A stretch of DNA of 64,000 nt from an uncultured Anaerolineales bacterium (GTDB lineage Bacteria > Chloroflexota > Anaerolineae > Anaerolineales > Villigracilaceae): the NCBI GenBank assembly GCA_937928015.1, contig CALFXA010000238.1, forward strand, positions 1-64,000, in the 5' to 3' direction. This document shows, piece after piece, positions 5,856 through 13,834 of this stretch. The notes under the pieces were generated by a model that saw only the letters and a program-made list of their open reading frames with translations, was not told the origin of the DNA and ran no database searches. Made by a program: the position numbers and the translations under genes. Each line of letters starts with the position of its first letter. Positions within the stretch are counted from its first letter, which is position 1.

Positions 5856-8543
5856 TTATCCTAATTGCGCCTTGATCTTTTCGGCGGTTTCCTTGTAGCC
5901 TGCCAGCTTCTCGCGCTCCTTGGCGACCACGGGCGCGGGGGCCTTGTTGGCGAAGTCGCTGGAGAGCAGCTTTTCGAGGCGCTCGATGTGGGACTCGGCT
6001 TCCTTGAGTTCCTTTTCGAGGCGGGCGCGTTCCTCGGCGGAGTCAACTGCGCCTGCCAGCGGAAGGTAAATTTCCACCGCACCGACGACCAACGCTGTAG
6101 CACCCTCGGGCTTGGTCGCAAGCGACTCCACGATGGAGAGTTGGGCGACGTCCAGACCTGCCAACGAGGCGATGACTTTGGCCTGTTCCTTCAGCAAGTC
6201 GGTCTTTGCGCCACCGACCAAGGTGGCGGCCAGCTTCTTTGAGGGCGGCAGGTTCTTCTCTGCGCGCAGGTTTCGGATGGAGCGGATGATGTCCTGGAGC
6301 AGCGCAAAGTCAGCCAGCTTGGATTCTTCCCAGCCTTCGGGGTCGCGCGGTTCGGGGAAGCGGGCCACGATCAACGCCTTGGGCCAATCGGCGGCGATGT
6401 TCGCGAGCGGAGAGTCGAGCAGGGTTTCGCGCAGGTGGCCCCAAATTTCCTCGGTCACGAAGGGCGTGAAGGGATGCAGCAGGCGCAGGGCCATGTCAAA
6501 GACGCGCGCCAGCGTATCGGCAGCGCGAGCGGCCCGGGCGCCACCTTCGGCCAGTTCCTGTTTGGCAATCTCCACATACCAATCGGCAAAGTCAGACCAC
6601 ACGAACTCGTAGATCTGGCGTCCCGCCTCGCCGTACTGAAAGTTCTGGAACAGACGCTCCACGTCGCGGACGAGCTGTTGGAGGCGTGCCCAGATCCAGG
6701 AGTCGGCTAGGGTGTATTCGCCGAGTTCAGCGGCTTGTTCTTGGCTCCCGATGGCATTGATCACGAAGCGTCCAGCATTCCACAGCTTGTTGGCGAAGTT
6801 GCGGTTGGCCTCCACCTTCTTGACCGAGAGGCTCATATCGTTGCCGGGCGTGGAACCCACCAACAGCGTAAAGCGCAGTGCGTCGGTGCCGAGGTCATCC
6901 ATGACAATCAGCGGGTCGATCACGTTCCCCTTGGTCTTGGACATCTTGTGTCCGTGCTCGTCGCGGATCAGGCCGTGCAGGTACACGGTGTGGAACGGCA
7001 CCTGTCCCGTGTACTCGATGCCGCTCATGATCATGCGCGCCACCCAAAAGAACAGGATGTCGTAGCCCGTCTCCATGTAGGAGGTAGGATAGAAATATTT
7101 GAAGTCGGGCGTCTCTTCGGGCCAGCCGAGCGTGGAGAACGGCCACAGGCCAGACGAGAACCAGGTGTCGAGTACGTCGTCATCCTGATGGATGTCCTTC
7201 GAGCCGCAGGTGGCGCACTCGGTCGGGTCTTCGCGCGCGACGGTCATGTGGCCGTTCGGGCAATACCACACGGGGATGCGGTGTCCCCACCAGAGCTGAC
7301 GGCTGATGCACCAGTCTTCGATGTTCTCCAGCCAGTTGTAATAGATCTTCTCGAAGCGTTCGGGCACAATGCGGATTCGTCCATCGCGCACGGCTTCCAG
7401 CGCAGCCTTGGCCAGCGGCTCGATGGTCACGAACCACTGCTCGGAGATCATCGGCTCGACGATCTCACCGCCGCGCTGCGAGCGCGGGATGGTGGTGAGG
7501 TACGGTTCTTCCTTGATGACCAGGCCCGCGGCTTTCATGTCGGCCCACAGGTTCTTGCGCGCCTCAAAGCGGTCCTGACCCTGATACTGGCCGCCGTTTT
7601 CGTTGACCTTCGCCGCCTGATCGAGCATCGAGATGATCGGCAGATTGTGGCGCTGGGCAATGGCGTAGTCGTTCGGGTCGTGTCCAGGCGTGATCTTGAG
7701 CGCGCCCGTGCCAAACTCCATCGCCACATAATCGTCGGCGATGACGGGGATTTCGCGTCCTACCATCGGCACCACCACCTTGCGGCCGATGAACTTCTTG
7801 TAGCGCTCGTCCTCGGGGTGAACGGCCACGGCCGTATCGCCGAGGATGGTCTCGGGGCGGATGGTCGCCACGGGGATGAATTCGTCCGAACCCGCCAGCA
7901 TGTACTTGAAATAATACAGCGTGGCCTGCTCCTCGGAGTATTCCACTTCGAGGTCCGAGACGGCGGTCTTGAGGCCAGGCGACCAGTTGATCAGGCGCGG
8001 GCCGCGGTAGATGAGTCCCTTTTCGTAGAGGCGCACGAAGGCTTCGCGCACGGCGCGGCTCAGGCCGTCGTCGAGGGTGAAGCGTTCGCGCTCCCAGTCG
8101 CAGGAAGCGCCCAGGCGGCGGATTTGTCCCGTGATCTGGCCCGCGTACTTGTGCTTCCACTCCCAGGTATGTTTGAGGAATTCGTCGCGGCCCAGTTCTT
8201 CGCGCGTGACCTCTTCGGTGCGCAGCAGGTGACGTTCCACCATCAACTGTGTGGCGATGCCCGCGTGGTCGGTTCCAGGCACCCACAGCGTGGAATAGCC
8301 CTTCATGCGGTGATAGCGGATCATCAGGTCTTCCATGCTGACGAACATGGCATGACCGAGGTGCAGTTCGCCCGTCACGTTCGGTGGCGGGATGGAGATC
8401 ACGAACGGCTTGACCGTTGGGTCGAAGTCGGGCTTGTTCGGGTCATTGTGCGGCTTGAAGTAGCCGCCCTTCTCCCACATCTCATAGATGCGCGGCTCGG
8501 TGGATTTGAAGTCGTACGCTTTCGGTAATTCGTGTTTGGTCAT
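5856..8543 (-). CDS. valS: valyl-tRNA synthetase
   Basis: The 895-residue class Ia synthetase charges tRNA-Val with valine. Visible are the HIGH-type motif in PPPNVTGELHLGHAM (about 46-60), the CP1 editing domain, a CxxC pair (WYCPNG, CATCGSK) in the middle, the KMSKS-type motif KMSKTKGNV near residue 540, the anticodon-binding domain, and the C-terminal ValRS coiled coil (ARLEKELKEAESHIERLEKL). AAGGAG six bases before ATG 8543 fixes the start, 11 codons inside the longest frame. It is a single gene controlled by a valine T-box leader and closed by a hairpin. Confidence 0.98.
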   Translation of the reverse strand: MTKHELPKAYDFKSTEPRIYEMWEKGGYFKPHNDPNKPDFDPTVKPFVISIPPPNVTGELHLGHAMFVSMEDLMIRYHRMKGYSTLWVPGTDHAGIATQLMVERHLLRTEEVTREELGRDEFLKHTWEWKHKYAGQITGQIRRLGASCDWERERFTLDDGLSRAVREAFVRLYEKGLIYRGPRLINWSPGLKTAVSDLEVEYSEEQATLYYFKYMLAGSDEFIPVATIRPETILGDTAVAVHPEDERYKKFIGRKVVVPMVGREIPVIADDYVAMEFGTGALKITPGHDPNDYAIAQRHNLPIISMLDQAAKVNENGGQYQGQDRFEARKNLWADMKAAGLVIKEEPYLTTIPRSQRGGEIVEPMISEQWFVTIEPLAKAALEAVRDGRIRIVPERFEKIYYNWLENIEDWCISRQLWWGHRIPVWYCPNGHMTVAREDPTECATCGSKDIHQDDDVLDTWFSSGLWPFSTLGWPEETPDFKYFYPTSYMETGYDILFFWVARMIMSGIEYTGQVPFHTVYLHGLIRDEHGHKMSKTKGNVIDPLIVMDDLGTDALRFTLLVGSTPGNDMSLSVKKVEANRNFANKLWNAGRFVINAIGSQEQAAELGEYTLADSWIWARLQQLVRDVERLFQNFQYGEAGRQIYEFVWSDFADWYVEIAKQELAEGGARAARAADTLARVFDMALRLLHPFTPFVTEEIWGHLRETLLDSPLANIAADWPKALIVARFPEPRDPEGWEESKLADFALLQDIIRSIRNLRAEKNLPPSKKLAATLVGGAKTDLLKEQAKVIASLAGLDVAQLSIVESLATKPEGATALVVGAVEIYLPLAGAVDSAEERARLEKELKEAESHIERLEKLLSSDFANKAPAPVVAKEREKLAGYKETAEKIKAQLG

Positions 8544-8599
8544 TCTTGCTCCTTGTAACCTGAGATTGCTTCTCAAAGACTTGCAATGAAATATTTAAA

Positions 8600-8875
8600 A
8601 TAAAAACGCCTCGTCCACAAGAGGACGAAGCGCAGGCTCCGCGGTACCACCTCGATTCAGCCGTCCTTCGACTACGCTCAGGACGAGGCTGCACTCTACA
8701 GCTGACGTGTTCATCAGCCCATGCTGTAACGGGCAAACCCGTGACGGTCTACTTGCTGTTCGCTTTCTTCGTCAGAACCACCAGGCGACTTCTGCGGCTT
8801 GTTGCTGTGGAAGTTTCCAGCCAGTGACTTCCTTCTCTATCAGCAATTCAGTCCTCGTACTACTCCTGAATGGTT
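8600..8875 (-). promoter_or_regulatory. T-box riboswitch (tRNA-Val, specifier GUC)
   Basis: On the minus strand the leader has a Stem I apical part (GATAGAGAAGGAAGTCAC and CTGGCTGGAAACTTCC), a specifier region GAAGTCGCC in which GUC (8787-8789) is a valine codon, the T-box sequence AGGTGGTACCGCGG (about 8639-8652), and a terminator stem CGCTTCGTCC / GGACGAGGCG followed by TTTTTATTTT. Uncharged tRNA-Val should pair with the T-box and allow transcription into valS. An interspersed palindrome sits between Stem I and the antiterminator. Confidence 0.93.
8662..8685. repeat. interspersed palindrome inside the T-box leader
   Basis: CGTCCTTCGACTACGC / TCAGGACG forms a hairpin and matches the repeat family at 2978-3065 and 50445-50480 (CGTCCTGAGCG...GTCGAAGGACG on the minus strand). 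Confidence 0.75.
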
Positions 8876-8878
8876 GGG

Positions 8879-8907
8879 ATTATACATTTCCACACAAAGC
8901 GAGTCAA
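8879..8907 (-). promoter_or_regulatory. sigma-70 promoter of valS leader
   Basis: On the minus strand TTGACT (8902-8907), a 17-base spacer and a perfect TATAAT (8879-8884) stand just before the T-box leader and immediately after the upstream gene's stop. Confidence 0.85.
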
Positions 8908-8910
8908 GCG

Positions 8911-9336
8911 TCAATCCCCCGTGATGGAATGACTGTCTTTGTCCAGCAGGCTCAAGATGATGTTATATGACAATAGCCCACCCAGGGTCAACTGGGGGAA
9001 AGCTATAACCAACAGCAGAAGGATGCTGTAGTTGCCTGCCAGCAATTCGATCAAAATCCCCAACACAGGCAGGACACCCAACGTCAGAGCCAATAGCGTC
9101 ATGAAAAATAGGTAGATTGGATTGCGAACAATAAATTGCCCCGTCAACAGCCAGCGCAGCATCAGGCCTTCGATGTGCGCTTCCTCGGCGATCGTCTCGA
9201 CGTATCCCAGCCCAGATTTGTCGAAGTACGTACGATAGCCCGGCCAGCCGACCAGATATTGCGTCTTCTCGTCCAGCAGGCCCATCTCGATCTCGATTGG
9301 ATATTTATCTTCCGCGTTAGGAATGCGTTTCTTCAT
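8911..9336 (-). CDS. membrane protein of unknown function
   Basis: The 141-residue protein has a charged N-terminal half (KKRIPNAEDKYPIEIEMG...) of about 65 residues and two hydrophobic helices separated by a short loop at about 78-130. ATG 9336 follows GAGGCGG; the longer frame uses TTG 9354. I do not recognise a domain. It sits between valS and the B12 transporter ATPase, 20 bases after the btuD stop, so it may be the distal gene of the btuFCD operon, but nothing in the sequence ties it to transport. Confidence 0.55.
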   Translation of the reverse strand: MKKRIPNAEDKYPIEIEMGLLDEKTQYLVGWPGYRTYFDKSGLGYVETIAEEAHIEGLMLRWLLTGQFIVRNPIYLFFMTLLALTLGVLPVLGILIELLAGNYSILLLLVIAFPQLTLGGLLSYNIILSLLDKDSHSITGD

Positions 9337-9356
9337 ACCGCCTCGCTGAAGCAATT

Positions 9357-10130
9357 CTAGCCTCGTTCAGCGGGCAGGACAAGGGGTCCTTCATGAAACG
9401 GATGCGGGACGACATGCACAGGCAGGCAATAGGCCGCCTCAATCAGCTCCGGACGAAGAACCTGATTCGGCGTGCCCACGGCTTTTTCCACGCCCCCGAC
9501 CAAGAGCGCGATGCGGTCCGCATAACGCGCGGCCAGGTTCAGGTCATGTAGGGCAACCAGCACAGCCAAGTTATCCTTACGCGCCAGGTCGCGGACCAAC
9601 TCCAGCAGGCTGACCTGATATTGCAGGTCGAGGTGGGCAGTCGGTTCGTCGAGCAGCAGGATGGGCGTGGACTGAGTCAAGGCGCGGGCCAGCAGCACAC
9701 GCTGAGATTCTCCCCCCGAGAGTTCGCCCACGCGGCGGTCGATCAACCCCAGGGCATGGACTCGCTCCAGGGAGCGGCGGGCCAGTTCCTCATCCTGCTC
9801 GGAAGCATGACCGAGGAATCCCAGGTAGGGCGTGCGTCCCATCAGCACCGTCTCCCAGACCGTGAAGGCGGGTGGCAGCGAAATGGCCTGCGGCACCACC
9901 GCGATGTAACGCGCGCGCTGCATGGGCGTGAGCGCGGCGAAGTCATCGCCGTTGGTGCGGACCTGTCCCGTGTAGGGAATCACACCGCTGACCGCGCGGA
10001 TCAACGTGGACTTGCCCGCGCCGTTCGGACCGATCAATGCCACTACCTCGCCGTTCTTGACCTCCAGCGAGACGCCATGCAGGACGGGATGTCCGTGATA
10101 AGCAGCTGAGAGATTCTCAATTCTTAACAT
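9357..10130 (-). CDS. btuD: cobalamin ABC transporter ATP-binding protein
   Basis: The 257-residue FecE/BtuD-type ATPase has Walker A GPNGAGKST (about 33-41), Q-loop VVPQAISLP, signature LSGGESQRV, Walker B PILLLDEPTAHLD and the switch His in LVALHDLNLA. It energises the permease encoded three bases upstream (stop 10134). The operon order btuF-btuC-btuD and the cobalamin riboswitch point to corrinoid uptake rather than iron-siderophore, which the ATPase sequence alone would allow. Confidence 0.88.
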   Translation of the reverse strand: MLRIENLSAAYHGHPVLHGVSLEVKNGEVVALIGPNGAGKSTLIRAVSGVIPYTGQVRTNGDDFAALTPMQRARYIAVVPQAISLPPAFTVWETVLMGRTPYLGFLGHASEQDEELARRSLERVHALGLIDRRVGELSGGESQRVLLARALTQSTPILLLDEPTAHLDLQYQVSLLELVRDLARKDNLAVLVALHDLNLAARYADRIALLVGGVEKAVGTPNQVLRPELIEAAYCLPVHVVPHPFHEGPLVLPAERG

Positions 10131-10133
10131 AAC

Positions 10134-11126
10134 TCACCAATATCCCTGATTCCTCGCGCGCCGCAGCACCCACAGAAAAAACGGCGCACCCGCCAGCGAG
10201 GTGACGATACCCACGGGCAATTCCTGCGGGGCAAGCAGCACGCGCGCCAGGACGTCCGAGAGCAGCAAGGCGGTAGCCCCGCCCAAAATGGACAGTGGCA
10301 TCACGCGGCGATAATCCCCGCCCACCCATAAACGGATGATGTGCGGGACGATCAGCCCGATGAATCCGATGATGCCCGAGAAGGCCACGGCCGCCGCCGC
10401 CGAGAGCGAAGCCGCCGCCAACACCACCGTCCGCGCGCGGCCCACGTTCAGGCCGAGCTGCTGAGCCTGGTCATCACCGAACTGCAATAAGTTAAGGATG
10501 TGTCCACTCAATAACAGGATTCCCAGGCCAACCACCAGATAAGGCAACAGCGCCAGGATGGCTGTCCAGCCTGCCTGGCTGGCTCCGCCCAACAGCCAGC
10601 CCAACGCGCGCCGCACCTCGCCCGTCGAGCGCAGCATCAGGAACGAGGTTAACGACGTGGCGAAAGATGAGATGGCTACACCCGCCAGAATCAGGCTGGT
10701 GGTCGGGACCGTGTTGCCGACGCGGGCCACCAGATAGACGGCAAAGACGGTCAACAATGCGCCGGCGAAGGATGCCATCGGTACGGCCATCAGTCCCCAA
10801 AACGAGTACGGCCATTTGACGCTCATCGCGATGACCGCGCCCAGGCCCGCGCCGGAAGCCACACCGATCAGGAATGGGTCGGCCAGCGAGTTGCGGAAGA
10901 GTCCCTGATAGGCCGTGCCGCTGCCCGCCAGTGCCATGCCCGTCAACACGATCAACACCGTGCGCGGCAGACGGATGGCCCATACGATTTGCGTCGCCGT
11001 GGATGTGCCGCGCCCGAGCAACACATCCCATAACTCGGCGGGCGTAAGGAATACCGAGCCAATCGCCAGGCTGAGCAGCAAGGCGAAGATAAGAAATATA
11101 AAAGAAAGAATGACAGATCGTTTCAT
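10134..11126 (-). CDS. btuC: cobalamin ABC transporter permease (FecCD family)
   Basis: A 330-residue permease with about ten membrane helices. It shows the FecCD-family segments LPRTVLIVLTGMALAGSG, GLFRNSLADPFLIGVASGAG (split by Gly) and IGFIGLIVPHIIRLWVG, which form the BtuC-type pore and the ATPase-contacting L-loop. It is coupled to btuD by a three-base gap and separated from btuF by a 28-bp perfect palindrome. Confidence 0.9.
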   Translation of the reverse strand: MKRSVILSFIFLIFALLLSLAIGSVFLTPAELWDVLLGRGTSTATQIVWAIRLPRTVLIVLTGMALAGSGTAYQGLFRNSLADPFLIGVASGAGLGAVIAMSVKWPYSFWGLMAVPMASFAGALLTVFAVYLVARVGNTVPTTSLILAGVAISSFATSLTSFLMLRSTGEVRRALGWLLGGASQAGWTAILALLPYLVVGLGILLLSGHILNLLQFGDDQAQQLGLNVGRARTVVLAAASLSAAAAVAFSGIIGFIGLIVPHIIRLWVGGDYRRVMPLSILGGATALLLSDVLARVLLAPQELPVGIVTSLAGAPFFLWVLRRARNQGYW

Positions 11127-11133
11127 GGAAGCC

Positions 11134-11161
11134 GTAGGGGCGGACGATCGTCCGCCCCTAC
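11134..11161. repeat. 28-bp perfect palindrome between btuF and btuC
   Basis: GTAGGGGCGGACGA / TCGTCCGCCCCTAC is perfectly self-complementary. Its GTAGGGGCG ends recall REP-type interspersed palindromes found in many bacterial genomes. It could also stabilise the btuF message. Confidence 0.8.
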
Positions 11162-11168
11162 CTGTAAT

Positions 11169-12077
11169 TTACTGGAACAATTCGGGATGGATCAATTTTG
11201 CCAGCGCTTCGAGCCCATCCACCAAACGCGGACCCGGGCGGCTGATCATGTTGTCGTCGACGGGGAAGACCGAGTTGGACTGCACCGCGGCGATGCTCTC
11301 CCAGCCCGGGCGGACCAGAACGGACTCGGGCGCGGTGCCCCATTGCGCGTCACCCAGCAGGATGATCGACGGATTCGAAACGACCAACTGCTCCAGGCTG
11401 ATCTGCGGATACGGGTCGGTCAACTGGCCGCCGACGTTGGTTCCGCCGGCGCGGGTGATGAGCAAATCGCCGAAGGACCCCGAGCCGTAGGTATATGGCT
11501 TGGCGGCATCGGTGGCGTCGATCTCATAGAATATGGCGGGACGTTCCGTGGCGGTGGCGATCTTGTCATCCACGGCTTGGACGCGCGCCTTAAGCCTATC
11601 CACCACACCGGTTACGTCGTGCCCGGTCAACTGGCCGACGATGTCCAGGTTGCTGTACATCTCTTCGATGGTCTTGGGATTCTTGAGATAGTAAACCGTC
11701 AGGCCCAGATCTTCGAGCTGCTTGACCAGCTCAGGTGTGTTGATCTCTGCCGCCAGGACCAGGTCAGGCTTGAGGGCCACGATGGCCTCGGCGCTGTACT
11801 CGCCCATCGAACCGCCGACCTTTTCGATGCTGGCCGCTTCGGGCGGATAATCGGAAAATTCGTCGCGGCCCACCATCTGAGTCCCGGCGCCGATGGCAAA
11901 GAGGATCTCGGTGTTGGACGGCGCCAGCGAGACGACGCGCTGGGCGGGGGCGGCGAGGGAAACCTCACGGCCGAGGCCGTCGGTCAATTTAATGGCACCC
12001 GCTGCCGGGGCGGTTGGCGCGCAGGCCGTCAGCAATAATCCAAGGGCGAGCAGGATGAAGGTCAACTTACGAAACAT
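11169..12077 (-). CDS. btuF: cobalamin ABC transporter substrate-binding lipoprotein
   Basis: The 302-residue protein begins with a lipoprotein signal ending LLLTAC (Cys 18). The BtuF/FhuD-like fold of COG0614 is seen in RVVSLAPSNTEILFAIGAG, the SDYPPEA segment, and VLAAEINTPELVKQLEDLG, followed by the backbone helix. AGGAG six bases before ATG 12077 sets the start; the longer frame runs into the riboswitch. It captures corrinoid outside the membrane for BtuCD. Siderophore or heme ligands are the alternatives; the riboswitch argues for B12. Confidence 0.88.
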   Translation of the reverse strand: MFRKLTFILLALGLLLTACAPTAPAAGAIKLTDGLGREVSLAAPAQRVVSLAPSNTEILFAIGAGTQMVGRDEFSDYPPEAASIEKVGGSMGEYSAEAIVALKPDLVLAAEINTPELVKQLEDLGLTVYYLKNPKTIEEMYSNLDIVGQLTGHDVTGVVDRLKARVQAVDDKIATATERPAIFYEIDATDAAKPYTYGSGSFGDLLITRAGGTNVGGQLTDPYPQISLEQLVVSNPSIILLGDAQWGTAPESVLVRPGWESIAAVQSNSVFPVDDNMISRPGPRLVDGLEALAKLIHPELFQ

Positions 12078-12135
12078 GGAAACTCCTGTGTGTTGTAGGA
12101 TGAGATCATGTCCCAACCTACGCAAAATTTGAATC

Positions 12136-12162
12136 AAAATCCCCTGCCGTGATGACAGGGGA
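12136..12162 (-). terminator. riboswitch expression-platform hairpin
   Basis: On the minus strand CCCCTG / CAGGGG with an intervening nine-base loop is followed by ATTTTGATT. It lies between the cobalamin aptamer and the btuF start. Confidence 0.7.
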
Positions 12163-12169
12163 GGTAGGA

Positions 12170-12315
12170 GAGGCAATCCGAGCAGGCCGTCCTCCACCTC
12201 CTTTCAGCGAGAGTGTGGTGAACCGACCAGGGCGGGCGACCTGACTTGGGCAGCGACGGCTGCCTTCACAGTTGCGCGACAGCGCCAGAATTACACTGGC
12301 TTCGCCGCTGACTGG
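12170..12315 (-). promoter_or_regulatory. cobalamin riboswitch
   Basis: On the minus strand the segment shows GCCAGTGTAATTCTGGCGC then TGTCGCGCAACTGTGAAGGCAG (split here), the B12-box region AAGTCAGGTCGCCCGCC, and the late element CTCTCGCTGAAAGGAGGTGG. These are the ordered landmarks of AdoCbl-class aptamers. It precedes btuFCD. A TACAAT -10-like box lies just upstream at about 12337-12342. Confidence 0.92.
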
Positions 12316-12352
12316 CCGTATGTGATTTGTAAAAAGATTGTACCACGCTTGC

Positions 12353-13780
12353 TTAGCCGACAGCCTGCCGCGCGATCTCACGGAACATGCCGCGAAAGAC
12401 GAACTCATGGATGGGGTAGAGCCCGTTCCAGTACAGGAAGCCTAGCAGGCCGCGCGGGGCAAAGTAGCCGGTTTGGGTCAGGTGGGTGCCGTCGCCGTCG
12501 GGGACGATCTGCCATTCCATCCAACTGTCGCCGGGCGTGAGCAATTCATCGCGCAGCAACAAACGGGCCGAGGTGACGTCTTCGACGCGGTAGAAGTCGA
12601 GGATGTCGCCGGGTTGAAGTGCTGCCCCCCGAAGTGGGAAAGGCTGTGAAGTTTTATACGGGCGAAGAAAGGAATCCAGCCAGCCGCGCAGTTTCCACAG
12701 GAAGTCGGCGTACAGCCAGCCGTTCTCTCCGCCCAACGAGTGGATCACACGTCGGACTGCTTCGGGCGGAGCGTCCACATGCATGGAACGGTGGTTGATA
12801 AAGAAGCCCTCGTGTTTGACATTGACCACGGGGCGGCGGCCATCCGTCCAGACGGGTTCGAGGTGGTTGGGGTGCAGCTGTGCGAGGGAATCCTGTACGG
12901 CCTGATGGAACGGAATCAAATTCACGTTCGGGAATACCTGTTGTGCGGTGGGTTCCTGCACGCGGCTGTCGCTACGCAGACCGTCGATCAATGGATAGGC
13001 GATGCGCTGCGGAACGGGCGTAGTCAGTCCCACGCCGAACGCCATGAACCAGAGTGGGATGTATGGCAGCAGGATCATACGGCGCTTGTGTCCGCGCAGG
13101 CGGGCGTACTCGAGCATCAACTGTGAATAGACCATCAGGTCCGGGCCGCCGATCTCGAAGACCTGACAGCGGCCCTCAGGTGTTTCCAGCGCAGCCAGAA
13201 GATAGTCGAGCACGTTTTGCGCGGCGATGGGCTGGGACCGGTTGCTCATCCAGGTGGGACCCGGCACGAGCGGCAGCAATTCGGTCATGAAACGGATCAT
13301 CTCGAACGAGATGCTGCCCGGGCCGACGATGACTCCCGCGCGGAATTCGGTGACCGGCACGCGGCAAGCGCGCAGCACTTCACCGGTCTCGATGCGCGAG
13401 CGCATGTGCGCGGCGATGTGCGCCTGTGGGTCGGCCAGCCCGCCGAGGTAGATGATGTGCTCCACGCCGGCGGATTCGGCGGCGGCTGTGAAATTCCTTG
13501 CGCCGTCCAGTTCTTTTTCGGTGTAACCCCGTCCGCTGGACATGTTGTGGATCAGATAATACGCGGTGTGGACTCCCTCCATTGCGGCGGTCAGGGTTGA
13601 TGGGACCATGACGTCGCCGGGTGCCACCTCCACATGGCGGAACCAGGCACGGCCCCGGAGTCTCCACGGCTGGCGGGCCAGGGCGCGGACCCGATAGCCG
13701 CGTTCCAATAAACGGGGGATGAGGCGGCTGGCGATGTATCCTGTGGCACCGGTAACGAGAATCAGGGGGGAAGCGGTCAA
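12353..13780 (-). CDS. SDR-type NAD(P)-binding protein with C-terminal DUF2867 domain (copy A)
   Basis: The 475-residue protein has an N-terminal Rossmann domain of the atypical NmrA/complex-I-assembly SDR group, with TGATGYIASRL at residues 8-18 as the dinucleotide loop and AYYLIHNMSSG in place of the classical active site. A C-terminal DUF2867 domain (about 310-470) includes SMHVDAPPEAVRRVIHSLGG and ends near WNGLYPIHEFVFRGM. The biochemical role of this fusion is unknown; it is widespread in Chloroflexota and Actinobacteria. A paralogue lies 54 bases upstream on the same strand. Confidence 0.82.
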   Translation of the reverse strand: MTASPLILVTGATGYIASRLIPRLLERGYRVRALARQPWRLRGRAWFRHVEVAPGDVMVPSTLTAAMEGVHTAYYLIHNMSSGRGYTEKELDGARNFTAAAESAGVEHIIYLGGLADPQAHIAAHMRSRIETGEVLRACRVPVTEFRAGVIVGPGSISFEMIRFMTELLPLVPGPTWMSNRSQPIAAQNVLDYLLAALETPEGRCQVFEIGGPDLMVYSQLMLEYARLRGHKRRMILLPYIPLWFMAFGVGLTTPVPQRIAYPLIDGLRSDSRVQEPTAQQVFPNVNLIPFHQAVQDSLAQLHPNHLEPVWTDGRRPVVNVKHEGFFINHRSMHVDAPPEAVRRVIHSLGGENGWLYADFLWKLRGWLDSFLRPYKTSQPFPLRGAALQPGDILDFYRVEDVTSARLLLRDELLTPGDSWMEWQIVPDGDGTHLTQTGYFAPRGLLGFLYWNGLYPIHEFVFRGMFREIARQAVG

Positions 13781-13834
13781 GGCGGCTGCTTTCCTCTTTC
13801 TTCCTTTGGCGAAGAAGAAAGATACAAATAAGAT

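Noticed and set aside
6735..8528. 597-codon open frame on the plus strand
   Set aside because: It is the antisense shadow of valS; the valS motifs and ribosome site on the minus strand are decisive.
12170..12315. tRNA or other structured RNA gene
   Set aside because: The ordered motifs and position before btuF fit a cobalamin riboswitch; no cloverleaf can be drawn.
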